Positions 23,670 through 31,564 of a stretch of 61,953 nt of DNA are shown here, in pieces (positions within the stretch are counted from its first letter, which is position 1; each line of letters starts with the position of its first letter). Where the stretch lies: IMG/VR virus record IMGVR_UViG_3300021197_001137, positions 1-61,953 of that record; one strand, written 5' to 3'. A program made the translations under genes and the position numbers. Source of the stretch: a virus. The notes below the pieces were generated by a model that saw only the letters and a program-made list of their open reading frames with translations, was not told where the DNA came from and made no database searches.

Positions 23670-23705
23670 TATATTATCGAAAACTATACGTACTACGTTT
23701 GCAAA
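23670..23705 (-). promoter_or_regulatory. Early promoter element 8 (tandem with element 7)
   Basis: Same three-box element. Directly upstream of it on the minus strand are three GTATAGCA words (23737-23707), the core of the dispersed motif. Between elements 8 and 7 an ATG at 23647-23649 opens a 17-codon leader frame (MNTKIKIIKPNLQTKYE) that reads through element 7. Confidence 0.8.
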
Positions 23706-23706
23706 G

Positions 23707-23737
23707 TGCTATACGCAGTATGCTATACATGCTATAC
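23707..23737. repeat. Triple GTATAGCA cluster
   Basis: Plus-strand TGCTATAC at 23707, 23721 and 23730, i.e. three minus-strand GTATAGCA copies within 31 bases, adjacent to the TTTGCAAA box of promoter element 8 and in opposite orientation to the dispersed copies. Looks like a protein-binding cluster. Confidence 0.7.
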
Positions 23738-23810
23738 GCGTTGCGTACCGCGGAGTATACTCTTCCGCTCCTATTTCAAAAGCAGGCCGTAAGCCAGGAT
23801 CCCGAACCTG

Positions 23811-23981
23811 TTACTGATCCAGGATCTCGACGCCGATCACTTTGCTCGTGATCTCATTGCTGTAGCACACACGCAGATAGTTATCCAGATGCTGCTCGTT
23901 GCTGAACCGAACCACGCGACTGTTGTAGTTGCCGCGCCAGTTCTTCGTGTCGATACGAACCAGCATTCTAGTAGAAGTCAT
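23811..23981 (-). CDS. Small protein in GC-rich patch (56 aa)
   Basis: ATG at 23979-23981 encodes MTSTRMLVRIDTKNWRGNYN then SRVVRFSNEQHLDNYLRVCY and SNEITSKVIGVEILDQ. Overlaps the upstream mini-gene by 14 bases (coupled). Codons end in C/G far more often than in neighbouring genes (for example runs of CTG, AAC, CAG, ATC), so this gene looks compositionally foreign. Function unknown. Confidence 0.6.
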   Translation of the reverse strand: MTSTRMLVRIDTKNWRGNYNSRVVRFSNEQHLDNYLRVCYSNEITSKVIGVEILDQ

Positions 23982-24087
23982 AGTATATATCCAGCACTTC
24001 AGATCGTTGCTCAGATGTTAATTTCGAATAGCACTTCTTGTAGATTCGCATGCTAATTTTGTAAAGGGTGTAAGAATAGTTTGACAT
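23968..24087 (-). CDS. Small basic protein (39 aa)
   Basis: ATG at 24085-24087, encoding MSNYSYTLYKISMRIYKKCY then SKLTSEQRSEVLDIYYDFY. First gene after promoter element 9, with an A/T-rich leader. Part of the GC-rich cluster. Similar 'YYxxxY' mini-proteins may exist in marine phages; no function known. Confidence 0.5.
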   Translation of the reverse strand: MSNYSYTLYKISMRIYKKCYSKLTSEQRSEVLDIYYDFY

Positions 24088-24114
24088 AATTATTATTTTT
24101 ATTTGTTATACATT

Positions 24115-24150
24115 TATATTATCGTTGTTTACTCGTGTTGCGTTTGCAAA
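24115..24150 (-). promoter_or_regulatory. Early promoter element 9
   Basis: TTTGCAAAC, ACG, CGATAATATA at 18-base spacing, between the membrane mini-protein stop (24154) and the 24087 start. Confidence 0.8.
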
Positions 24151-24153
24151 GCT

Positions 24154-24312
24154 CTAGCCGTAGATGCCAAAGCTGGATGGAGCGCCGTGCTCGATCATGT
24201 GCGCTACGATCGCGATCAGGCTCAGGCCGATGAATGCTGTCGTGCCGTATACCACGATGCCAGCTGCGATGTTAATGATCTTGTTGTGGTGGAATGTTCT
24301 ATTAGTTTTCAT
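24154..24312 (-). CDS. Small membrane protein (52 aa), first early gene
   Basis: The ATG at 24310-24312 is chosen over upstream in-frame ATGs that lie inside promoter element 10. Encodes MKTNRTFHHNKIINIAAGIV, then a hydrophobic helix (about residues 14-38, VVYGTTAFIGLSLIAIVAHM) and a short tail EHGAPSSFGIYG. It is the first gene of the early arm, so likely expressed immediately on infection. A host-takeover or superinfection-exclusion role is speculation based on position and topology. Confidence 0.6.
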   Translation of the reverse strand: MKTNRTFHHNKIINIAAGIVVYGTTAFIGLSLIAIVAHMIEHGAPSSFGIYG

Positions 24313-24334
24313 AAGTATTATTTTTTTATTCATA

Positions 24335-24370
24335 TATATTATCGAGTGGATAGCGTAGTACGTTTGCAAA
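24335..24370 (-). promoter_or_regulatory. Early promoter element 10 (outermost)
   Basis: TTTGCAAAC, ACG, CGATAATATA at 18-base spacing; the most upstream copy, bordering the divergent control region. Confidence 0.8.
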
Positions 24371-24747
24371 AGTCTAGATCAGATCCAGATCAGGTCCAGC
24401 ATCCAGGACCGTGGACCGCAGCCGAGGACCAGGACCCTGCCCAGGAAAAGCCTCGAATCCTGCACGGGATCCCGCAGCTAGTTGCTCCGGACAGTCACGA
24501 CCCGGACCAGGCTAAGACCAGGAACCAGGGCCAAACCCCAGGAAAAAGCACGGGGGCTGGGAAAAAAAGTTGAGTTCCCGTTTTCCGAAAAAAAAATGTA
24601 TAGCATAGCGTAACACAACAATTCTAGGTATCTAACAAAAAATTTTTTAATATTTTTTTTAATAGTATGACATTAGGTAGTTATGTATAAATAGTAGTTA
24701 TCTACTGTCACATTTAATTAATTAAAAAACACGTAATCATACAAAGT
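24371..24747. other. Divergent control region, possible replication origin
   Basis: No gene is supportable on either strand. The first 200 bases are GC-rich, with iterated GACCAGG words (near 24427, 24507, 24520), GGACC/CCAGG repeats and two CCCAGGAAAA copies. From about 24580 the DNA turns extremely AT-rich (AAAAAATTTTTTAATATTTT, near 24639), as in a DNA-unwinding element. It also has an ATGTATAGCA word (24596), a TATGACATTAGGTAGTTA repeat (24666-24683) and a hairpin AGTAG-TTAT-CTACT just after it. Early and late arms diverge here; an origin or master switch is inferred. Confidence 0.5.
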
Positions 24748-25014
24748 ATGAGCTATATACCATCTCCACTTAGACAACAACTCAGCCCAACAGCTAGAAG
24801 AAACAAGGCTGCAAGAGATAAAGCATACGCGATGTCTCCAGCTAGAAAAGCTAAAAAAGCTCACGCTCAAAGAGAGCGCAGAAAAAATCCTGAGGAAGCG
24901 AAAGGACAAGATTTTGACCACAAAAGACAAGCGTTTGTTTCCGTTAGATCTAACAGGGGTAATGAAGGGCAAGGAACCAGAAGCGAAAGCGGCGCAAACT
25001 ATAACACTGATTAA
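24748..25014 (+). CDS. Small basic phage protein, HNH-like remnant (88 aa)
   Basis: First late gene. MSYIPSPLRQQLSPTARRNK then SPARKAKKAHAQRERRKNPE and GQDFDHKRQAFVSVRSNRGN. The 'GxDxDHK' part resembles small phage proteins with an HNH-like core (gkDvdHkdg-N), but the full HNH set is not present, so nuclease activity is doubtful. Strongly basic; may be virion-associated. Confidence 0.55.
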   Translation: MSYIPSPLRQQLSPTARRNKAARDKAYAMSPARKAKKAHAQRERRKNPEEAKGQDFDHKRQAFVSVRSNRGNEGQGTRSESGANYNTD

Positions 25015-25025
25015 ACATATTTAAC

Positions 25026-25472
25026 ATGGCAAGAATATCCACATATTCACAAGACGCGTCAATATCAGCAGATGATTTGTTGGTAGGTTCAGATGCAGAA
25101 GATTCAAACATTACTAAAAACTATAGGATAGGTGACCTAAAGTCATCTGTTTGCGGTTACAAGGAGTATGTAATTGCATTCTCTCAATCTGGTACTAATA
25201 ACCCAGTTATTACAGAATTTCAAAACAACACCGGTCTTACTATTACATGGGTAAGGGCGGCTCCAGGTGTGTATGATGGTACACCAGACACTAATTTTGA
25301 TATTACAAAAACATGGGTTCAAGTAACTGGTGGTACTAGCGAAAATACAACGCTACATCTTAAAGAGATTAATGCTTCTAAAATAAGACTAATAAATATG
25401 GCTTTAGATGGTAACCCCACACCACAAGATGGTTTAGATAATGGCTTTCTAGAACTTAGAATATACAACTAA
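25026..25472 (+). CDS. Appendage/tail protein with MARISTY start (148 aa)
   Basis: MARISTYSQDASISADDLLV then GSDAEDSNITKNYRIGDLKS, an N-terminal module shared with the next gene (MARISTYGIDAKPELGDKVI...TKNYTLGEIS), typical of marine phage tail-fibre or appendage bases. The remaining part is beta-rich. The paired module suggests duplication of an attachment domain. Confidence 0.65.
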   Translation: MARISTYSQDASISADDLLVGSDAEDSNITKNYRIGDLKSSVCGYKEYVIAFSQSGTNNPVITEFQNNTGLTITWVRAAPGVYDGTPDTNFDITKTWVQVTGGTSENTTLHLKEINASKIRLINMALDGNPTPQDGLDNGFLELRIYN

Positions 25473-25476
25473 TTAG

Positions 25477-26193
25477 ATGGCTAGAATAAGCACATATGGA
25501 ATAGACGCAAAACCCGAGTTAGGAGATAAGGTAATTGGTACTGATCAAGGTGCTAACCAAGCAACTAAGAATTATACATTAGGTGAAATATCCGACCTTA
25601 TTAATAATACTAATAGCTTAGGTGTTGCAGATCAAGCTGTATTTGCTTTTCAATGGGACTTATCTCAAGGAAGAGATCCAGGCACTATTAGTTTTGCCTC
25701 CGGAGGAGGTATCAATACTAGTTTTGGTAATATAACCAGTATACTTTTAAGCAAAACTGGCGCAGGGGGAAAAGATATAAAAAATTTTTTGCCGCTATTC
25801 GCTGGCAAGGATATAATAATAGCACAAACAAATAATGTAAATAGCTTTGGTCACTATAAAGTAGCGACAATAGTAGACTATGTGCCAGACACAAACTTTT
25901 TAGAAGTTACATTAGAATTATATACGAGCAACGGTGCCATATTAAAGGATAAGCACTATATATTTAGTGAATTTGTAAACCCTGAAAGTGATGAGGGCGA
26001 TAAAAACTTCACATTCACTCAAAATAGCGCGGCACAAATATGGTCAATAACACATAACCTAGGAAAAAACCCCTCAGTATCAGTTGCGGACACAGCAGGC
26101 AGTTGGGTGGTAGGACAGGTTGATTACATAAACGATAACGAATTAACAATAACATTTAACGCTCCCTTTCCAGGGGTGGCATACTTAAACTAA
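25477..26193 (+). CDS. Appendage/tail protein with MARISTY start (238 aa)
   Basis: Shares the MARISTY...GTD...TKNYTLG N-terminal module with the preceding gene, then a beta-rich body (PGTISFASGGGINTSFGNIT) and a C-terminal domain FTFTQNSAAQIWSITHNLGK, a pattern common at the ends of phage fibre proteins (W-x-I-x-H-N-L-G-k). The same type of ending (TFNHGLGDDVIVQLYD) appears in the next gene. Virion appendage role inferred. Confidence 0.7.
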   Translation: MARISTYGIDAKPELGDKVIGTDQGANQATKNYTLGEISDLINNTNSLGVADQAVFAFQWDLSQGRDPGTISFASGGGINTSFGNITSILLSKTGAGGKDIKNFLPLFAGKDIIIAQTNNVNSFGHYKVATIVDYVPDTNFLEVTLELYTSNGAILKDKHYIFSEFVNPESDEGDKNFTFTQNSAAQIWSITHNLGKNPSVSVADTAGSWVVGQVDYINDNELTITFNAPFPGVAYLN

Positions 26194-26197
26194 CAAC

Positions 26198-28081
26198 ATG
26201 GCATTAAATTTTTTAACTGGTTTAGATGTACAAGGTAATGTAAACATCAACCAAAAAGAACTGCGAAACGCAGTAGTACAAAACCTAGGTACAGCGCCTG
26301 GTTCACCTTTAGCCGGTCAAATATATTATGACACAGGGGATAACAAAATAAAGCTTTATAATGGGGCATCCTGGTTAACCGTACCAGATGGAACAGGGGC
26401 CAACAACTATTTAACGGGTTTATCATTTAATACTGGTAACGGGGTTCTTACCGCAACTAGACAAGGCTTGTCAGATATTACTGTTGACTTAGACGGTAGG
26501 TATGCTTTAAGTTCAGCTATTCCTACGGTTGGAAACGGAGAATTAACGGTTAGTGGTACAGGGGTACTTAGCGGTACAACCACATTTACAGCGAACCAAT
26601 CAGGTGATTCTTCTGTTGATATTACACATGACAATGTAACCAGATCAAATACTACTTCTACACAAAGCAGTAACGTATTTACGGTAATAGATAATATCTC
26701 ATCAAGTGCCCAAGGACACATAACAGCTGTAAATACCAAAACGGTAACTGTATCAGATGATGATACTACTTCTTTGCCGATTAAAGACGCAGGTGGTACT
26801 ACTAAGTTCACTTCAACTGACGCTACTGGTTTAAGATTTGAGGGCGGAACAAATGTAACAGTAGGATTTACATCAGCTGATCAAACAGTAAAAATAAATA
26901 GTACAGATCAATACCAAGGTACAGTAACAGGCATAGGTACAGCTACTTCAGGTACAATAGCGATAGCAGGTACGTCTGCTGTTCCCACTGTATCAACTAT
27001 TACAGCAGCTGTTGCCAATAATGGTACAGCCTTAGCTACCGGGGACCAAATCTATGATTTTGTAACCGGGCAAATTGCAAATTTACCATCCGGTTTATCA
27101 TTTGAAGGAAGCTGGAACGCAAATACAGATTCACCTTCTTTAGCGGGTACAACTCCAGACAGCGGTACATTTTATATTGTAAGTGTTGACGGTAGTACGA
27201 ACCTATCTGGAATTACGGATTGGAAAGTTGGAGATTGGGCTATATATGTTTCAGACGGAGCTGGATCTGACGGTTGGCAAAAAATTGACAATACTTCGAC
27301 ACTATCTGGATCTGGTGCTGCTGGGCAATTAACATATTGGACAGGTACTGCAAATGTAGCTGGGGACGCAGGATTAACGTATAATGCAACTTCAAATAAT
27401 CTAACAGTTGGAAATAACATTACAGCTGGCGGGACTATGACAGCTTCAGGAGGAAACTCTGGAGAATGGAATACCGCATATGACAACATGATCACAGCTG
27501 TAGGGGTATCTGGTACAGCAACCAAAACAATTACTTTAACACAACAAGATGGAGGCACGCTAACAGCAAACTGGACAGATATTGGAGAATCAGGGACTGT
27601 AACAGGTGTTACTGGAGTTTCTCCTATACAAGTTACGTCTTCTTCAACAACACCAGCTGTTTCCATACTTACGGCAACAGGATCTCAAATTGGAGCAGGT
27701 AATGTTTCTCCGGGTGAAGGTATTGACGTATCATACTCTGGAGGTACAGCTACAGTATCAGGTGAAAATTCAACACCAACAAACAAAGGTATTGTAATTG
27801 TTGCCGGGAGCGGTGATATAAGTGTAACTTATTCAAACGGTACCGCTACTATAGGATCTACGGCGCAATCCGCTAATACATATGCTGCAACTATTACTGA
27901 TTCAGTTTCGGGTACAACTTTTAACCACGGCTTAGGTGATGATGTAATCGTACAACTATACGATGCAACTACCAAAGAAACTGTTTATGCAGATGTTCAA
28001 AGAAACGGTAGTTACCTAAATATAACATTCGCGTCTACACCAACGAACTCAATTAGAGTATTAGTTCAGAAAATAGGTTAA
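26198..28081 (+). CDS. Tail fibre/appendage protein (627 aa)
   Basis: MALNFLTGLDVQGNVNINQK at the start, then GTAPGSPLAGQIYYDTGDNK (a common fibre module 'G-x-I-Y-Y-N/D-T'), long Gly/Ser/Thr-rich beta repeats such as SGTVTGVTGVSPI, and a C-terminal GTTFNHGLGDDVIVQLYDAT head-like domain. Low complexity and lack of Cys are typical of trimeric fibres that bind host surfaces. The shadow frames on the other strand are not genes. Confidence 0.8.
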   Translation: MALNFLTGLDVQGNVNINQKELRNAVVQNLGTAPGSPLAGQIYYDTGDNKIKLYNGASWLTVPDGTGANNYLTGLSFNTGNGVLTATRQGLSDITVDLDGRYALSSAIPTVGNGELTVSGTGVLSGTTTFTANQSGDSSVDITHDNVTRSNTTSTQSSNVFTVIDNISSSAQGHITAVNTKTVTVSDDDTTSLPIKDAGGTTKFTSTDATGLRFEGGTNVTVGFTSADQTVKINSTDQYQGTVTGIGTATSGTIAIAGTSAVPTVSTITAAVANNGTALATGDQIYDFVTGQIANLPSGLSFEGSWNANTDSPSLAGTTPDSGTFYIVSVDGSTNLSGITDWKVGDWAIYVSDGAGSDGWQKIDNTSTLSGSGAAGQLTYWTGTANVAGDAGLTYNATSNNLTVGNNITAGGTMTASGGNSGEWNTAYDNMITAVGVSGTATKTITLTQQDGGTLTANWTDIGESGTVTGVTGVSPIQVTSSSTTPAVSILTATGSQIGAGNVSPGEGIDVSYSGGTATVSGENSTPTNKGIVIVAGSGDISVTYSNGTATIGSTAQSANTYAATITDSVSGTTFNHGLGDDVIVQLYDATTKETVYADVQRNGSYLNITFASTPTNSIRVLVQKIG

Positions 28082-28095
28082 TAAAACCAAACTAA

Positions 28096-30150
28096 ATGGC
28101 AATTAAATTTTTAAATACAGTAGCCGTTGATACAGATGTTCTATATGTTGATGCGAGTAGTAATCGCGTAGGAATTGGGACCACAAGTCCTAGCAGAAAG
28201 CTACATATACACGCTGATAGTGGTAACGCGTATTTACAATTAACGCAAGCAGCCACAGGTACAACGTCTAATGATGGATTTCAAATATCAATGGGTACGG
28301 GCCAAGTTAACTTTATTAACAGGGAGAACGGTAACATGGTTTTTGAAACCAACAATACCGAAAGAATGCGTATTGCAAATACGGGTAGTGTAGGTATTGC
28401 GACGACTTCCCCAGACTATAAGTTAGAGGTAAATGGAACTTTAGGAGTCTCAAGAACAGATGGTATAATTTTTGCCGGAAGCGCAGGCTCAGGGTTAGGG
28501 AACAAAATAACCTCGGACACTTCTAATAATTTAATTTTTAGCACTTCTCTGCCAAGTGCTCCATACACTACTACCGAAAAAGCTCGTATTACAAATGCAG
28601 GTGATGTAGGAATCGGGACAGCTTCGCCTACAAGTTTTGGTACTGGCAGTCGTTTAATTACAGTTCAAGCAGCAAGTGGCGGAGGTTATGGAGGTCTTCT
28701 CGCAAAAACAGATAGTGTTACAGGTCAAATATGGGCTAACGAAGGGGGACCAAATGTTTTTATGGGTACAAGAACAAACCACCCGTTAATACTTACTACG
28801 AATAATACAGAAAAAGCAAGAATAGATACTTCTGGCAAAGTTGGGATTGGGACGACTGCTCCTAGCGAGAAATTGCACGTTAATGGAAATATAAGAACAA
28901 ACTCAACGCAGGGTTATTACGGTTCATTCTTGCAAGCAATATCAAGTACTGGGTTAAAAATTGGTAATGATGACTTTAGTGGATATGCCTTCTTTAATAA
29001 TAACGGTAACACAGGTATAGGCACCGAAAGCCCTAGCACGAAGCTTCACATAGGGCCAACCGTTTCGGGTAGTACAGTCGAAGAGTTTAGAATACAAACT
29101 GGCACTTCATCTGGTTATGGGGGAACAGCGATAATTAATTTATTAACAGGCCAATATGGCAACTCTGGTATATACTTTGGAGACTCATCCCAAGGTTACT
29201 CAAATCAACCGGCTTTTATAGAATTTCAAGACTCCCCTAGTACGCTAATATACAAAGCGCCGGCTACGTCGGGCTCTCATATATTCAAGATAGGTACAGC
29301 TGAAAAAATGAGGATCAACTATAATGGAAAAGTAGGTGTTAACACAACCAACCCTCTTGCTCAATTTCACGTAGACGGTGAAACTTATTTTAGAGATAAT
29401 TTCTTTGTTGCAAAATCTGGAACTATAGGAACCTCTAATACGATAGAGGTCAAGGTGGCGGGTACTTCAAATGGTGATGCACAGATTAGAATTGGTGATG
29501 TTAATGATTATTGGGGTGGTACAAACAGTTATAGTACATGGAATACTACTGATAGGACTTTAGTACATGGGTTAGATGTAGGGATAAATTGTGACCCCAA
29601 AAACATGCTACATATATTTAAAGGTAACCTTTATTTAGATAACTCAGGATTAAGAGATTCTAATGGAGACTACGGTGTAGCAGGTCAAAATTTAAAATCC
29701 AAAGGTCAAGGAACTGTAGAGTACAGTTGGGAAAAAATGACACTAACTTCTGTATTCTATGCAAGTAGTTTTCAGTCTGGTAGTGTTATATATATGCCCT
29801 TTGGCGTGACATCTGAAACCACTACTAATCAATACTATAATAACTTTGTTGCTCCATATAATGGAAGAGTTAGACAAATAAGAATAAAACACATCAGCGG
29901 ATCTACTCCTACTGCTACGAGCTTTTCATCATTCAGAGTCTATGTAAATGGAAGTTTAACCGGTAATGTAACACCAACTACTACCAGTGGTGGTTCAAAT
30001 GGAATGATGGGAGTCGCAGAATATTCAGATACCGCTGCTACATTTAATGCAGGAGACAGGGTTCAATTTGCCTATGTAGCATCTGGAAGCACCGGGCACA
30101 TCTACGGAGCTACGGCAACATTTATAATAGAATACACAGAAAACAAATAA
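28096..30150 (+). CDS. Tail fibre protein with repeated VGIGTTSP motifs (684 aa)
   Basis: Contains at least five [16 protein letters not shown]-like repeats (about 28165, 28390, 28608, 28842, 29018), each followed by a beta segment and spaced roughly 200 bases apart, as in marine phage fibre shafts. The C-terminal 150 residues ([20 protein letters not shown] through [18 protein letters not shown]) form a compact beta head likely used for receptor contact. [19 protein letters not shown] is the attachment end. Receptor binding is inferred. Confidence 0.82.
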   Translation: MAIKFLNTVAVDTDVLYVDASSNRVGIGTTSPSRKLHIHADSGNAYLQLTQAATGTTSNDGFQISMGTGQVNFINRENGNMVFETNNTERMRIANTGSVGIATTSPDYKLEVNGTLGVSRTDGIIFAGSAGSGLGNKITSDTSNNLIFSTSLPSAPYTTTEKARITNAGDVGIGTASPTSFGTGSRLITVQAASGGGYGGLLAKTDSVTGQIWANEGGPNVFMGTRTNHPLILTTNNTEKARIDTSGKVGIGTTAPSEKLHVNGNIRTNSTQGYYGSFLQAISSTGLKIGNDDFSGYAFFNNNGNTGIGTESPSTKLHIGPTVSGSTVEEFRIQTGTSSGYGGTAIINLLTGQYGNSGIYFGDSSQGYSNQPAFIEFQDSPSTLIYKAPATSGSHIFKIGTAEKMRINYNGKVGVNTTNPLAQFHVDGETYFRDNFFVAKSGTIGTSNTIEVKVAGTSNGDAQIRIGDVNDYWGGTNSYSTWNTTDRTLVHGLDVGINCDPKNMLHIFKGNLYLDNSGLRDSNGDYGVAGQNLKSKGQGTVEYSWEKMTLTSVFYASSFQSGSVIYMPFGVTSETTTNQYYNNFVAPYNGRVRQIRIKHISGSTPTATSFSSFRVYVNGSLTGNVTPTTTSGGSNGMMGVAEYSDTAATFNAGDRVQFAYVASGSTGHIYGATATFIIEYTENK

Positions 30151-30152
30151 AT

Positions 30153-30818
30153 ATGGCGACACTAAATGATAATATAAAACTTAACAAGCCATTATATAAA
30201 AACAATCCTAGTATAGATAAACCTAGGAAAGACGGAAATGGTCAGGTTGAAACACCTCAAAAAGAAACAAATGAACTTTCAGCTGCATCAACAATTATAG
30301 ATATTGTAGACGATAATGCTAAATTTGAAATTACTAAGGGCCTTGTTAACAACATAGAGCAGATACGGGAAGACTTAGAGGAGTTGTACACGTGGACAAT
30401 TAGTGCCTTTGGCAAAAACTCAGCAACAGCAGCTTCTCAAGGACCTAAAGGTGATACTGGGGCGCAAGGCCCTAAGGGTAACACCGGCAACACAGGGTCA
30501 ACAGGCTCAACCGGGGCAACAGGTCCGCAGGGGCCAGCCGGCAGCAACGGATCAAACGGAACTGACGGAAGTAATGGAGCTAAGGGAGACAAAGGAGACA
30601 CTGGTTCAACTGGGCCACAAGGAGCTACCGGACCGCAAGGAGCAACAGGCGCAGCCGGTAGTGATGCAAGCATAAACGTTACCGATTGTAAAGGAACGGT
30701 AACGGGAACAGTTCAAAATATTAAAATTTGTGATGGATATATAGATATAAACTGGGTAAACGTTAAGGGAACATCACAAACACCCATAAGATGCGCAACA
30801 CAGGTAATTAAAAAATAA
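30153..30818 (+). CDS. Collagen-like fibre protein (221 aa)
   Basis: N-terminal polar segment and a short helix ([20 protein letters not shown]), then about 25 Gly-X-Y triplets ([20 protein letters not shown] onward), and a C-terminal domain with two Cys ([20 protein letters not shown]). Gly-X-Y stretches form triple helices in phage fibres. Shadow frames over the repeat are not genes. Confidence 0.85.
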   Translation: MATLNDNIKLNKPLYKNNPSIDKPRKDGNGQVETPQKETNELSAASTIIDIVDDNAKFEITKGLVNNIEQIREDLEELYTWTISAFGKNSATAASQGPKGDTGAQGPKGNTGNTGSTGSTGATGPQGPAGSNGSNGTDGSNGAKGDKGDTGSTGPQGATGPQGATGAAGSDASINVTDCKGTVTGTVQNIKICDGYIDINWVNVKGTSQTPIRCATQVIKK

Positions 30819-30822
30819 AAAA

Positions 30823-31143
30823 ATGATAACATACGATTGGAATTGTAAAACAGTAGACGTATATCCTCAAGCGGAAGGCGAAACAGATGTAGTATATAAC
30901 GTACATTGGACTGTAATAGGAACAAAAGAAGACTATTCAGCAACAAGTATTGGAACTCAAATAGTAGCAGTAGATCCTGAAACTGAGTTTATTCCTTTTG
31001 ATGAACTAACAAACGAAATTGTAGTTGGTTGGACAAAAGACGCTATGGGGGTAGAGGAAGTTCAAGCCATTGAAGACGGCATTGCTTCTCAAATAAATGA
31101 ACTAGAAAATCCAACTTCTGTAACTATGACAATAGGAGATTAA
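30823..31143 (+). CDS. Small phage protein, DUF7936-like (106 aa)
   Basis: MITYDWNCKTVDVYPQAEGE then VVYNVHWTVIGTKEDYSATS, EFIPFDELTNEIVVGWTKDA and EVQAIEDGIASQINELENPT. I recall this layout as a domain of unknown function frequent beside marine phage fibres (possibly DUF7936). Soluble; role unknown, likely appendage or chaperone by position. Confidence 0.65.
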   Translation: MITYDWNCKTVDVYPQAEGETDVVYNVHWTVIGTKEDYSATSIGTQIVAVDPETEFIPFDELTNEIVVGWTKDAMGVEEVQAIEDGIASQINELENPTSVTMTIGD

Positions 31144-31223
31144 AGTAAATGAATTTTCACGTAATAATAAAACCATAACCTGCCTCGTAAAGGCAACCAA
31201 ATAATAACATAAAACCAAAACCA

Positions 31224-31541
31224 ATGACAATTTATTACCAGACTAACTCGTGGTCTAGTCAATCACAACCAGATGAAAACCGTTTAAAGCTATGGGAACA
31301 TATAGCTAACAAAGCAAATTGGAGAATAGTCCAACTTCCAAATGGTTATTACCAAACAGAATACAAGGACATCGATTGCCCTTGTGATCCAGAAAAAGAT
31401 ACTTGCTGTGAAAAATGGCATGATGTTACAAGGCGAGAAACTATGGAAGCCGCTGAAACATCAATAGATAAAACTATTGAACATTACGAAAAAAAATTAG
31501 AATTTTTAAACGGCCCGAAAGTAGTAAAAACATTTAAGTAA
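31224..31541 (+). CDS. Small conserved phage protein (105 aa)
   Basis: MTIYYQTNSWSSQSQPDENR then LKLWEHIANKANWRIVQLPN and HDVTRRETMEAAETSIDKTI, with four Cys in CPCDPEKDTCC. The pattern Y-x-T-N-S-W...V-Q-L-P-N-G...V-T-R-R-E is familiar from marine phages. Function unknown. The 80 bases before it hold only a weak TGCCT-CGTAA-AGGCA hairpin. Confidence 0.65.
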   Translation: MTIYYQTNSWSSQSQPDENRLKLWEHIANKANWRIVQLPNGYYQTEYKDIDCPCDPEKDTCCEKWHDVTRRETMEAAETSIDKTIEHYEKKLEFLNGPKVVKTFK

Positions 31542-31564
31542 CAATATAATAAAAATTTAATTTA

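Larger units (their letters stand above)
15166..24605 (+). repeat. Dispersed 10-bp word GTGTATAGCA
   Basis: Copies on the plus strand start at 15166, 16742, 17319, 18454, 18965, 19707 (last base G), 20649, 21769, 23049, 23097 and 24596 (first base A). Others: plus 7774 (ATGTATAGCA) and 55488; minus 2643 and 11153. Inside genes it is read as C-Y-T, A-I-H or L-Y-T, i.e. in all three codon phases, so it is conserved as nucleic acid, not protein. Spacing is 0.05-1.6 kb. Confidence 0.75.

Noticed and set aside
16221-24370. The repeated 36-bp elements viewed as a CRISPR-like array
   Set aside because: They are spaced irregularly by 50-1700 bases with genes in between, and only three boxes are conserved, so they are promoters rather than CRISPR repeats.
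24103-24573. A 156-codon plus-strand frame across the early promoters and GC-rich region
   Set aside because: It reads through two minus-strand promoter elements and a membrane mini-gene, has no leader or neighbour support, and its composition simply reflects the GC-rich DNA.
30403-30675. Gln/Pro- or Pro-rich frames over the collagen-like region on both strands
   Set aside because: Artefacts of the Gly-X-Y repeat in other phases; the plus-strand collagen-like frame explains the sequence.
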